Shown: positions 15,342 to 22,843, counted from the stretch's first letter. The stretch: 39,688 bases of DNA from DAOTVX01 sp034436015 (GCA_034436015.1 DAOTWG010000030.1:1-39688), one strand, 5' to 3'. The notes: generated by a model not told the origin, from the letters alone. Made by a program: numbers and translations.

Positions 15342-15677
15342 ATGATTTCATCTGCCCTCAATCAAGAAATCTCTCAGTTACACGCCGATTTTTGCTCGGC
15401 TCTTGCGGATCCAACCCGCTTGATTTTGCTCTACGTTTTGGCCGAAGAACCGTGCCATGTAGGCGAACTGGCAGAAAAAATAGGGCTTCCCCAACCCACC
15501 ATCTCCCGGCACCTGAAGATTCTGCGTGAACGCGGCCTGGTCGCGGCGGAGCGACGGGGAATGTCTGTTCAGTACAGCCTAACAGACCGACGCGTTATCG
15601 AGGCCCTCGATTTGCTGCGTTCCGTCATGCGCGATGGCCTCGCGAAGCGCGCGGAATTGGTCGAAGCGATTGAGTGA
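15342..15677 (+). CDS. ArsR/SmtB-family transcriptional regulator of the sulfur operon
   Basis: The 111-residue protein is a compact winged-helix repressor: SALADPTRLILLYVLAEE, the recognition helix region QPTISRHLKILRERG and the wing RRGMSVQYSL. Two cysteines (C18 and C38) could be thiol sensors. C38 lies where sulfide-responsive BigR/SqrR relatives keep one of their cysteines, but the second, C-terminal one is absent. I chose ATG 15342 with AGGATG context rather than the earlier ATG at 15291, which lies inside the promoter. Its position before SQR suggests that it represses the operon in response to a sulfur species. Confidence 0.85.
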   Translation: MISSALNQEISQLHADFCSALADPTRLILLYVLAEEPCHVGELAEKIGLPQPTISRHLKILRERGLVAAERRGMSVQYSLTDRRVIEALDLLRSVMRDGLAKRAELVEAIE

Positions 15678-15731
15678 GCGTTAACCCGAAACCTGTAGTT
15701 CCCTTTTCAACCTTTTGAGGAGATATTTGGC

Positions 15732-16961
15732 ATGAAAACCCTTCTCATTCTCGGCGCAGGAACCGGCGGCACGATGGTAGCCAACAAAATGGTCTCTGTC
15801 TTAGACCCGCTGGAATGGCGTGTTGTCGTTGTCGATCGCGACGAGACCCACTACTACCAGCCAGGCTTCCTGTTCATTCCTTTCGGAATCTATGCCCCGA
15901 CAGAGGTCGTCAAGCCAAAGCGCAATTTCCTTCCTCAAGCGGCAGAAGTCATCTTTCGCGATATCGAACGGATCGAAACCGAGCGCAATCGCGTCAAACT
16001 ATCCAACGGCAAGATTATACACTACGACTATTTAGTCATTGCCACCGGCAGCCATATTCACCCAGAAGAAACGCCCGGCTTGTCAGATGAGGGATGGTAT
16101 CAAACCATCTTCGATTTTTACACGCTCGAGGGAGCGACCGCCCTAAGCAAATTCCTGAAGTTCTGGAAGGGTGGACGTATGGTCGTGAACGTGGTCGAGA
16201 TGCCCATCAAATGTCCGGTAGCACCCCTCGAATTTCTCTTCCTCGCCGATTGGTTCTTCCGGCAACGCGGCATTCGCGATGACGTGGAGATAACCTTTGC
16301 CACCCCCTTGCCGGGAGCGTTTACCAAGCCTCGCGCCTCCTCTATCCTGGGAAACATGCTCGCCGACCGTACCATCGCTCTAGAAGCCGAATTCAACATT
16401 ATGGAGGTAGACACAACCAGGCAAGTTATCCGTTCTTATGACGAGCGGGAAATCGCTTTTGACGTCCTGGTGACCGTACCCCTCAACAAGGGCGCTGATG
16501 TCATCGGCGCCTCCGGCCTGGGCGATGTCCTTAACTTCGTGCCGGTCAACAAGCACACCTTACAGAGCGAGCAATGGGAAAACATCTGGGTCATCGGTGA
16601 CGCCGGCAATGTTCCCACCTCGAAGGCCGGTTCCGTGGCGCATTTCATGCTCGATGTGGTGGTGGAAAACATCCTGCGCCACATGGAAGGATTGGAGCCG
16701 CTGCCGAAGTTCGACGGTCACGCCAACTGTTTCATCGAGTCGGGGAACGAGAAGGGCATCTTGATCGACTTCAACTACGACGTCGAACCGCTGCCGGGCA
16801 TGTTTCCCCTCCCTGGTTTTGGCCCCTTCTCCCTCTTGAAGGAATCCGCCGCCAATCACTGGGGCAAGATGATGTTCAAGTGGATTTACTGGAACGTGCT
16901 ACTCAAAGGGGGGGAACTGCCCCTCGAATCGCAAATGTCTATGGCAGGAAAATGGAAATGA
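15732..16961 (+). CDS. Sulfide:quinone oxidoreductase-like flavoprotein (type III-like)
   Basis: SQR oxidises sulfide and passes electrons via FAD to membrane quinone. The 409-residue protein has the FAD motif GAGTGGTM (8-15), YLVIATGSH (100-108) and a second FAD motif WVIGDAGNVPTSKAG (286-300). The redox cysteines are C161, in the family motif KCPVAPLEF, and C333. The third cysteine of classical SQRs has no obvious counterpart. The amphipathic C-terminus (about 366-392) fits membrane attachment. ATG follows GAGGAG. It lies 54 nt after arsR and is followed closely by DUF1641. Substrate is inferred from family and context. Confidence 0.85.
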   Translation: MKTLLILGAGTGGTMVANKMVSVLDPLEWRVVVVDRDETHYYQPGFLFIPFGIYAPTEVVKPKRNFLPQAAEVIFRDIERIETERNRVKLSNGKIIHYDYLVIATGSHIHPEETPGLSDEGWYQTIFDFYTLEGATALSKFLKFWKGGRMVVNVVEMPIKCPVAPLEFLFLADWFFRQRGIRDDVEITFATPLPGAFTKPRASSILGNMLADRTIALEAEFNIMEVDTTRQVIRSYDEREIAFDVLVTVPLNKGADVIGASGLGDVLNFVPVNKHTLQSEQWENIWVIGDAGNVPTSKAGSVAHFMLDVVVENILRHMEGLEPLPKFDGHANCFIESGNEKGILIDFNYDVEPLPGMFPLPGFGPFSLLKESAANHWGKMMFKWIYWNVLLKGGELPLESQMSMAGKWK

Positions 16962-16972
16962 CAGGTGAAGCA

Positions 16973-17557
16973 ATGAGCAACGATGTGCTCCTTGAAATGA
17001 ACCAAAAGCTGGATGCGCTGTTGGCTCAAGTAGAGGCTCAGCGCGAACAGCAACAGGCGCTGAAGGAACTGGTGGACGACGCTATCCCCATCGTTAACCA
17101 CGTCATCCAACTTTCCATTGATGAACTGGCCGAAATCGGCAGCGATTTTCAACTCGGCGACGTGCTTTTTCTGCTCAAGCGTATCTTGCGCGACACCCGT
17201 CTCCTGGTCCGGTTACTCGACCAGATCGAGGCGCTGGCCGAACTTGCCAACGAAGGCCAGAAGATGGGCAAGCAAATCTTTCATCGAATCATCATGGAGC
17301 TGGACAGATTGGAACGTGGCGGGTACTTCGCCTTCGCTCGCGCCGGTCTCCAGGTCGCCGATCGCTTTGTCAAAGACTTCCCGCCCGAGACGATCATCTC
17401 CCTAGGAGACCGCCTGGCCAAAGCACTGAAGACCGAACCGCCGCCGAGCGTCTCTTTGTTTACCCTGCTGCGCCTCCTTGCCGATCCTGAAGTCCGCCGT
17501 GGAATGTATCGTGCACTCTCTATCCTAAAAGCGCTGGCAAATCCAGCGCAACGTTAA
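16973..17557 (+). CDS. DUF1641 family protein
   Basis: The 194-residue protein begins with a coiled-coil region rich in Gln, Glu and Leu (MNQKLDALLAQVEAQREQQQ). A helical domain follows, with VRLLDQIEALAELANEGQKM and later DRLAKALKTEPPPSVSLFTL and LADPEVRRGMYRALSILKAL, the DUF1641 pattern. DUF1641 genes are often found next to SQR-like flavoproteins or formate dehydrogenases. ATG 16973 has AGGTGA upstream; ATG 16958, which overlaps the SQR stop as ATGA, is also possible. It may be a scaffold or membrane-associated partner of SQR, but this is unproven. Confidence 0.75.
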   Translation: MSNDVLLEMNQKLDALLAQVEAQREQQQALKELVDDAIPIVNHVIQLSIDELAEIGSDFQLGDVLFLLKRILRDTRLLVRLLDQIEALAELANEGQKMGKQIFHRIIMELDRLERGGYFAFARAGLQVADRFVKDFPPETIISLGDRLAKALKTEPPPSVSLFTLLRLLADPEVRRGMYRALSILKALANPAQR

Positions 17558-17583
17558 TACACAAAACGAAAGGAGAAGCCCCT

Positions 17584-17892
17584 ATGTCTCCCGATTTATC
17601 TACTCTCTCGTTCAACGAGGAAGGTTTCATGACAGATCCTAATCAATGGGTGCCTGAAATTGCCGAGGCGCTGGCAAAACAGGAAGGCATCGAACAATTG
17701 ACCGCAGAACATTGGAAAATCATCGAGTATTGCCGTAACGTTGGCCTGGCCAGCGGTAAAGCGCCCACGCTACGTCAGATCACCGCCGGCACGGGAATTT
17801 CCACCAAAGATCTGTTCGCTCTTTTCCCCAAAGGCCCTGCCAAGAAGATAGCGCGCATTGCCGGGCTGGGAAAGCCGGAAGGTTGCGTCTAA
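17584..17892 (+). CDS. TusE/DsrC-family sulfur-carrier protein
   Basis: TusE/DsrC proteins carry sulfur as a persulfide or trisulfide on a C-terminal cysteine arm. The 102-residue protein shows the family pattern FNEEGFMTDPNQWVPEIAEA, LTAEHWKIIEYCR and the flexible end PAKKIARIAGLGKPEGCV. The penultimate cysteine (C101) is present. The second arm cysteine of true DsrC, 11 residues earlier, is alanine (A90), so it resembles TusE or a DsrC-like carrier. AAAGGAG lies ahead of the ATG. Its neighbours suggest it accepts sulfur from the SQR/DsrE system. Confidence 0.88.
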   Translation: MSPDLSTLSFNEEGFMTDPNQWVPEIAEALAKQEGIEQLTAEHWKIIEYCRNVGLASGKAPTLRQITAGTGISTKDLFALFPKGPAKKIARIAGLGKPEGCV

Positions 17893-17918
17893 CCTAATGC
17901 AGAAAGGATTGTGCTGAA

Positions 17919-18422
17919 ATGGCCGAAGAGAACCGAAAAATTGCTTTTATCTGCTCGAAAGGCGACCTAGACATGGCTTACCCGGCTCTGATCATGGGCT
18001 GGGCAGCCTTAGGCAACGGTGTGGACGTGACCATCTTCTTCACGTTCTGGGGTCTGGACTTAATCACCAAGCGACGGGTAGATCGCCTGGAAATAGCCCC
18101 CGTTGCCAATCCTAGTTTTAAGATGCGCCTCATGGGTCTGCCAACCGGCAACATGGGCATTCCTAATCTGCTGGGCATACTGCCCGGGATGACCGCCTTC
18201 GCCAGCTGGTTCATGAAGTGGAAGATGAGGAAACTAGGCGTCCCACCGGTGCGCGAGTACCTCACCATGTTGCACGATGCCGGGGCAAAACTCTATGCTT
18301 GCAAGATGACCGTGGACATGTTCGGCCTGAAGGCGGAGGACTTCCTGCCCGAAGTAGATGGCATCGTCACTGCCAGCGATTTTATTGACATGACGGATGG
18401 AGCACAAATCGTATTCATTTGA
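17919..18422 (+). CDS. DsrE/DsrF-like family protein (DsrE2-type)
   Basis: This 167-residue protein has the DsrE-like fold pattern: IAFICSKGDLDMAYPALIMG at the N-terminus, VDVTIFFTFWGL, and the conserved end KLYACKMTVDMFGLKAEDF. C128 in the YAC motif is the usual sulfur-binding residue. The middle (about 80-105) is hydrophobic, which could reflect membrane association as in DsrE2. It is the last gene of the operon and ends before a terminator-like hairpin. A role in passing sulfur between SQR and the TusE/DsrC-like protein is inferred. Confidence 0.88.
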   Translation: MAEENRKIAFICSKGDLDMAYPALIMGWAALGNGVDVTIFFTFWGLDLITKRRVDRLEIAPVANPSFKMRLMGLPTGNMGIPNLLGILPGMTAFASWFMKWKMRKLGVPPVREYLTMLHDAGAKLYACKMTVDMFGLKAEDFLPEVDGIVTASDFIDMTDGAQIVFI

Positions 18423-18494
18423 CCTGCTCGATCCAAACCGACGCCGTCGTCCAGAGCCGTCTGCCTCATTTGCTCGGCTACGAAAATAGCCTCT

Positions 18495-18545
18495 GCCTGC
18501 CAACCTCTGCCGGCAGCCAGAGAACGCAAGAAGGCAGGCTTTCTT
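18495..18545 (+). terminator. Terminator-like hairpin after the sulfur operon
   Basis: GCCTGCC (18495-18501) pairs with GGCAGGC (18533-18539), followed by TTTCTT. The loop holds a second inverted repeat, CTCTG...CAGAG around TGCCGGCA. It starts 73 nt after the DsrE-like stop codon. The long loop and the interrupted T-run make it a moderate candidate. Confidence 0.4.
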
Positions 18546-18607
18546 CCCGCCGTTGGCCGGCGCGCTTCGCCGGGCAAGCTGCGTTCCATTAAGCGCACTT
18601 TGGGATT

Positions 18608-18988
18608 CTACTTCTCCGGTGTGAAGGTTCTTATCGTTCCCAGATGCATGGTAACACCAACTGCAATACCAAGCAGTATGAGTTTTATCCACCACAGCGA
18701 AGCAACAAACAAGACTGTATAGCCAATAGTCAGCCACAATAGCATGAGCGTGAGTACCTTCTGCCGGAGGGGTATCCCCTTACCTTCTCGATAGTTCCTG
18801 AGATATTCGCCAAACCAGCGATTGGTCAACAACCAGCGATAAAACCGTTTTGAGCTACGAGCATAGCAAAAGGCAGCCAAAAGCAGGAAGGGAGTGGTAG
18901 GCAAGATGGGCAGAAACATACCCAGAACACCCGCGGCGACGCAAAATGTTCCACAGATCATGAGCAGGAGGTTCACCATATCCTTCAT
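18608..18988 (-). CDS. DUF454 (YbaN-like) inner membrane protein
   Basis: The 126-residue protein has three to four membrane helices and the family pattern GVLGMFLPILPTTPFLLLAA followed by FCYARSSKRFYRWLLTNRWF and LRNYREGKGIPLRQK. This matches the DUF454/YbaN family, which has no established function. The first ATG (18988) has only a distant AAAGG. The second, three codons later, has AAGGA at close spacing and may be the true start. The gene converges on the sulfur operon. Confidence 0.85.
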   Translation of the reverse strand: MKDMVNLLLMICGTFCVAAGVLGMFLPILPTTPFLLLAAFCYARSSKRFYRWLLTNRWFGEYLRNYREGKGIPLRQKVLTLMLLWLTIGYTVLFVASLWWIKLILLGIAVGVTMHLGTIRTFTPEK

Positions 18989-19468
18989 TTGGCACTAGCC
19001 TTTCCGAACTCGGGATGATTCTCTATGATGATGGCCGCCCAACGGCTCGCATTTCAGCGGAGCGGCGTCGGCCGGAAGCAGGGTTGGGCGCATTTGATTC
19101 TCATGGAGAACAGTCGCCGGCGCTCCATCTACCGCGATTTCTTCCAGCGTTTCTCCTGTGGGCAGGGAATGTGTTTACAAGAAAGCGTGCGAACGCTAAA
19201 GTTGCATTGTGCGCGCCGGCAGCATGGTGGCAACAAGATAGGCGACGGTTTTCACTGAATCGTCTGGGTCTGCGGTATGTTCGCGCCGTTTCTCTCACTC
19301 CATGCGATAATTCTACTATATGCTTTCCACCCCAAAGCGAGCGAAAAACCGCCCGGCCGGCCTACAGGCAGGGCCCGAACGCCCAAGGAACAACGCAAAG
19401 TGGCCAACAAGGGCGTTTCGATTGCCCCAACCGCTTGCGTTTTAGCCAACAGGGCGCTTTCCGACCCT
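18989..19468. other. Non-coding region left of the DnaA-box cluster
   Basis: About 480 bases contain only short overlapping ORFs on both strands without family pattern or ribosome-binding sites. I recognise no structural RNA. It lies directly next to the AT-rich, DnaA-box-containing segment and may belong to the same origin-like region. Confidence 0.4.
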
Positions 19469-19800
19469 GTTAGTTCTTTTAGGAAACACCTTTGTTAGAA
19501 TAGTTTGGTTAATATCGTAGCCTTAATAGGGCTTGTGGAAATGTGGAAACAGGGCTCCGAGCCGCCAGATGTGTGCCTAGGGTCTTGCCGGGTCCCATAT
19601 TTAGCGATCGATGCCGCAGGTAGTTGTGGATAAGTTGGGCAGGCTCAAGAGGGGACCTTTCTGAGACTTTTCCTAGAGAACCTATCTCTGGTGTGGTTTT
19701 GATGATATTCCCCAGATATGGGGGTTTCCTTTTGACGAGTTTCGCCGTTTTTTCCACAGAAAGTTCGGTTTTTCCACAACTTTTAGCCGCTTATCCACAG
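19469..19800. other. Candidate replication origin: DnaA-box cluster with AT-rich flank
   Basis: Six nonamers resemble the DnaA box TTATCCACA. On the minus strand they are 19534-19542 (ATTTCCACA), 19542-19550 (GTTTCCACA) and 19625-19633 (perfect). On the plus strand they are 19750-19758 and 19770-19778 (both TTTTCCACA) and 19791-19799 (perfect). The left three and right three face opposite ways. An AT-rich stretch (about 19469-19530) adjoins the left boxes and could be the unwinding element. No dnaA or dnaN is in the window, and most genes to the right run towards this site, which argues against it. A parS-like site 6.5 kb away supports it. Confidence 0.6.
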
Positions 19801-19823
19801 AACGTGGCAAGAGAGAGGAGAAA

Positions 19824-20576
19824 TTACCCCCTAAATATGGAAAGACCCTGTCTCTCTAGGTAAAGTAAGTAGAGGGTGATAGAACCTGCTACTGATGCGT
19901 TGAGAGAAGAGACCTTTCCTTCCATCGGTAAGCGAAGCAGGAAGTCGCATTTTGTCTTGACCAGGGGGCGCAATCCCGTTCCTTCGCCTCCTATTACGAG
20001 GCCCAACGGCGAATCGGCCGGCATCCCACCGTCGGGCTTTTCTGCTGCGTTCTCATCCAGACCGACAATCCATGCGCCGGCCTCCTTGAGTTCTTCTATG
20101 GCTTGGGCAAGGTTACAACGGGCAATAAGGAGATGTTCGCAGGCGCCGGAGGAGGCGTTGACCGCCGCCGGCGTGACGGTCACACTGCGCGCCAGCGGCA
20201 ACACAACCCCGTGCACTCCGACGGCCTCCGCAGTCCGCAAGAGCGTACCAAAGTTTTGCGGATCTTGAAGGGTATCCAGCAGCACAACGAGCAAGGGCTG
20301 TTGACGGCGCTTGGCCAGATCGAACATATCGTGCAAGTTGACATAAGGATACTCGCCAACCTCCAAGGCAACGCCTTGATGGGACGGGTGGATTTTATCC
20401 AGCTCCGCGCGAGGGAGGCGAGAAGGGACGAGGCAGCGTTTCTCTACCATCTCCAGGATGTCGCGCAAGCGCCCTTTTTCCTGTGCTCCCTCGGCGACCA
20501 GCAAACGATAAACCTGTCGTCTTCCGGCGCGCAGGGCCTCGTAGACAGCGTTGCGCGAGTAGAGGTATTCCTTCAT
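19824..20576 (-). CDS. rlmB: 23S rRNA (guanosine-2'-O-)-methyltransferase, RlmB/TrmH (SpoU) family
   Basis: This enzyme uses SAM to methylate the 2'-O of a guanosine in 23S rRNA. The 250-residue protein has an N-terminal substrate-binding domain (YLYSRNAVYEALRAGRRQVY) and a SPOUT domain. All three SpoU motifs are present: DPQNFGTLLRTAEAVG, LVIGGEGTGLRPLV and LPMEGKVSSLNASVAGSITL, which form the trefoil knot. The family and length fit RlmB; related TrmH-type enzymes cannot be fully excluded. Its 3' end abuts the DnaA-box cluster. Confidence 0.88.
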   Translation of the reverse strand: MKEYLYSRNAVYEALRAGRRQVYRLLVAEGAQEKGRLRDILEMVEKRCLVPSRLPRAELDKIHPSHQGVALEVGEYPYVNLHDMFDLAKRRQQPLLVVLLDTLQDPQNFGTLLRTAEAVGVHGVVLPLARSVTVTPAAVNASSGACEHLLIARCNLAQAIEELKEAGAWIVGLDENAAEKPDGGMPADSPLGLVIGGEGTGLRPLVKTKCDFLLRLPMEGKVSSLNASVAGSITLYLLYLERQGLSIFRG

Positions 20577-20597
20577 ATCCGATTTGGACGCTTCACT

Positions 20598-21746
20598 CTA
20601 CGGTTCATTGTGGATAGAGAGAGTGTAGGAAACATATACCAGAGTAGAAGACTCTGGAAGGCTCAGGCGCAGAAGGTAAGGTTGGCCGCTCTTCAGGAGG
20701 ATGGAGGCGGGCGCGCTGTTGCAGGCCGGTTTCCTCCAACCCCCTGCTATCTCTCCATCCTGCCATAGTTCCACCGTCGGCTCCCCGTTGCCCCAGCAGA
20801 TCAACCCAACTTCAAGACGCGCCGTTTCGCCGGCAAGAGCATAGGGGATAAACCTGATCCAGTCCTCTGCATCGCCTGTGGGGCGGGAGATGTCATCGCT
20901 GTAGAAGAATCGCCGTGTTCCGCGTGGCAGAAAGATGACATCTGCGGACGGCCTTGCTGCCGTATCTCCATCCGCGCGCGCCGGTCCCAACGTGGGAGTG
21001 GGGGTCATCGGTATCGGCGTTGGGCCAGTGGTTGTGGCTGGAATCGGAACGCCGAATTCGTTCAGCACAGGTAAGCCGCTGATGTCCTCCACCTGAACGT
21101 AGGCGGCGGAGACCCAGCCGCGTCCGCCCGGCCCCCGGGGATAGAGAATCTGCAACCAGGTGCTCGTTGGATTCCTGCCGGAAAGGTGGACGACGGTCTC
21201 CGCCTCGAGCATGCCTAAAGGGTCGAACGACAACCCCGGCCCGCTGCGGACGTTGAGTCGTTGCAAGACCCGTCCGGTCGGCCCGGAGGCAGTCGGCGAT
21301 GGGGTGATCATGGCCGGCGGAGTGACTTCTGTTTCGAGCCGGACGTAGGCGGCCGCTACCCAGCCAAGCCCAGCCTCCGCGGATGGATAGAGGATAAGAT
21401 ACCATTCACCGCTTCCGTCTTGCCCGATGACCTGAATCCTCTGATGGGCAGCCAACAGCCCGAGCGAGGAATACGTTGCGCCCGGTCCGGATCGGACGTG
21501 GAGGGTTGCGCTTGTGCGGGCCGGGATAGGCGTGGGCGTGGGAGAAGGGAGAGCGCGAGTTGGCAGCGGTGTTGGCGAAGGCAAGATCGTTATCCGCGCG
21601 GCCGGGGATAATGTGGACGATGGCAGGGCCGGAGAATCCCTTTCGAGGGGGGCAGAGCACGTAGTCAACGCCGTTGCCAGCAGAGCAAGGGCGCAGAGAG
21701 AAGTTCGGGTAGAAAGGAGCGTCAGAACACCCCGCCGAATGCGCAT
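20598..21746 (-). CDS. Probable secreted lipoprotein with two SH3b domains and PT-rich linkers
   Basis: The 382-residue protein has a signal peptide ending near C30 (ALTTC), possibly a lipoprotein site although T before the Cys is unusual. A Pro/Thr/Ser-rich linker (about 45-70) leads to two bacterial SH3 domains, each with a LNVRSGPG-like motif: ATLHVRSGPGATYSSLGLL and RLNVRSGPGLSFDPLGML, closing with GWVAAAYV and GWVSAAYV. A second linker is followed by an unrecognised C-terminal domain. ATG 21746 was chosen over an upstream TTG at 21761; neither has a good ribosome-binding site. It is 21 nt before rlmB on the same strand. Confidence 0.7.
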   Translation of the reverse strand: MRIRRGVLTLLSTRTSLCALALLATALTTCSAPLERDSPALPSSTLSPAARITILPSPTPLPTRALPSPTPTPIPARTSATLHVRSGPGATYSSLGLLAAHQRIQVIGQDGSGEWYLILYPSAEAGLGWVAAAYVRLETEVTPPAMITPSPTASGPTGRVLQRLNVRSGPGLSFDPLGMLEAETVVHLSGRNPTSTWLQILYPRGPGGRGWVSAAYVQVEDISGLPVLNEFGVPIPATTTGPTPIPMTPTPTLGPARADGDTAARPSADVIFLPRGTRRFFYSDDISRPTGDAEDWIRFIPYALAGETARLEVGLICWGNGEPTVELWQDGEIAGGWRKPACNSAPASILLKSGQPYLLRLSLPESSTLVYVSYTLSIHNEP

Positions 21747-21782
21747 AGGGGAATTCAGCAAGCCTGCATCATGCGCAGGATG

Positions 21783-22406
21783 TCAGGGCGTGAGAATCTC
21801 CAGCGAGTTTGCAATGCGGTGGAGAATAGCCTTATACTTCAACCACTCGTCTTCCGTGGCTGCGCCAACTATGACGTAATACATCTCCGGCGTAAGAACG
21901 GCGGTGATTGTCATATGATAGGCGATCCCTTCCATTTGGTCAAAGGAGGAAAGTTCGGCGGAGGCCGCCGGATAACCGCTCACCTTCGATTCGCTTACCT
22001 GGCCAACGATTTTGGTGTTTTCCCATTCTCTGCTGTTGGCGAAGAATTGAATTAACTCCGCCGGAGAGGAGGGGAGAAGCGAACTTGGAAGGTATATGAC
22101 GGCCGAAACGGAGCCGCCGGCTCCTGGCCCCTCGTCGAGCACGTCCTGCGAGGAGGCGAACGTGACGCTGTTGCTGCTTTCCTCGTAGACCCAACCGTTC
22201 GGATAGGACATACGGAATCTTTTCTCCGAATTGGTATATTGTTGCCACTTTGAAGAAAAGGAAAGCGCATCGGACTTGAACAGCAGCACTACTCCGGCGA
22301 CCAGGCCGGCCAATAGACACAAGCAGGCTAAGACGGCGATCAGAATACCGGCAATCAGGCCGGTTCGTTTCTTCGCCGGCGTTGCGGGGGAGGCAACCGA
22401 TTCCAT
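21783..22406 (-). CDS. Membrane-anchored extracytoplasmic protein of unknown function
   Basis: The 207-residue protein has one N-terminal helix (about residues 13-42) and a soluble domain beginning WQQYTNSEKRFRMSYPNGWV. That start, with 'F-MSYP-GW', is common to PsbP-like and related secreted domains that bind unknown ligands. The ATG 22406 has GAGGAG seven bases upstream, the best of several in-frame starts. Longer versions reach back to 22592 but contain a long Arg-rich stretch and lack a site. It probably sits on the outer face of the membrane. Function unknown. Confidence 0.65.
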   Translation of the reverse strand: MESVASPATPAKKRTGLIAGILIAVLACLCLLAGLVAGVVLLFKSDALSFSSKWQQYTNSEKRFRMSYPNGWVYEESSNSVTFASSQDVLDEGPGAGGSVSAVIYLPSSLLPSSPAELIQFFANSREWENTKIVGQVSESKVSGYPAASAELSSFDQMEGIAYHMTITAVLTPEMYYVIVGAATEDEWLKYKAILHRIANSLEILTP

Positions 22407-22431
22407 AGACATTCTCCTCAACGTTTTTGTC

Positions 22432-22440
22432 ATTGTAACA
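22432..22440 (-). promoter_or_regulatory. Extended -10 promoter for the membrane-anchored protein gene
   Basis: On the minus strand TGTTACAAT, an extended -10 element, lies 26 nt upstream of the preferred ATG at 22406. The predicted start gives a short leader that still includes the GAGGAG site. This supports the choice of the short start over the long N-terminal extension. No clear -35 is seen. Confidence 0.45.
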
Positions 22441-22541
22441 TACTTTCCCCCTGCGCCGCCTTTTCTCATGCAACCCCTTCTCCCGGTCGTTCTTCTCCGT
22501 CGTCCCCTACGTGGACGGGTTTTTACCTCCATCCCAAGTTT

Positions 22542-22582
22542 TTTGGCGATAACACGCGGCAGATCGCCAAATGCGATCTGCC
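22542..22582. other. Two overlapping, mutually exclusive inverted repeats
   Basis: Repeat A pairs TTTGGCGAT (22542-22550) with ATCGCCAAA (22563-22571), nine perfect bases. Repeat B pairs GGCAGATCGC (22558-22567) with GCGATCTGCC (22573-22582), ten perfect bases with a 5-nt loop. They share bases 22563-22567, so an RNA could form only one at a time. It lies in the gap between tRNA-Arg and the 22406 gene. It may be an attenuator-like switch or a dispersed palindromic repeat; neither is proved. Confidence 0.45.
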
Positions 22583-22751
22583 TCCTCTGCATCCGATAAC
22601 GAAGGTTTCTTTCGCGCCGCGACAGTGCTCCCCGATCTCAATTACGCTCCCCTTTCAGACCAACGCGGCGCGCGCTCTCTGCCCGATAGACCCCACCAGC
22701 CCTTGCCGGTAACACAACAGATTGTCTCTTTGCGCCCTCTTCCGCAATGAG

Positions 22752-22823
22752 TACCCCTGGGCAGACTCGAACTGCCCTCTTTGGCTCCGGAGGCCAACGC
22801 TCTGTCCACTGAGCTACAGGGGC
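22752..22823 (-). tRNA. tRNA-Arg (anticodon CCG)
   Basis: The minus strand folds into a complete cloverleaf of 72 nt. It has acceptor GCCCCTG/CAGGGGT with a G-U first pair, a D arm GCTC...GAGC, anticodon stem TTGGC/GCCAA with loop CTCCGGA (anticodon CCG), and a T arm with TTCGAGTC. The 3' CCA is not encoded. The variable loop is short (class I). An extended -10 element just upstream fits its own transcription. Confidence 0.93.
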
Positions 22824-22834
22824 GAGCAGAAATT

Positions 22835-22843
22835 ATTTTACCA
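22835..22843 (-). promoter_or_regulatory. Extended -10 promoter for tRNA-Arg
   Basis: On the minus strand TGGTAAAAT lies about 12 nt upstream of the mature tRNA 5' end, so the transcript would begin about 5 nt before it. This short leader is typical of monocistronic tRNA genes. The -35 is not obvious. Confidence 0.45.

Noticed and set aside
19015..19473. 152-codon plus-strand ORF left of the DnaA-box cluster
   Set aside because: It has mixed composition with no family resemblance or start signal and overlaps other short ORFs; treated as non-coding.
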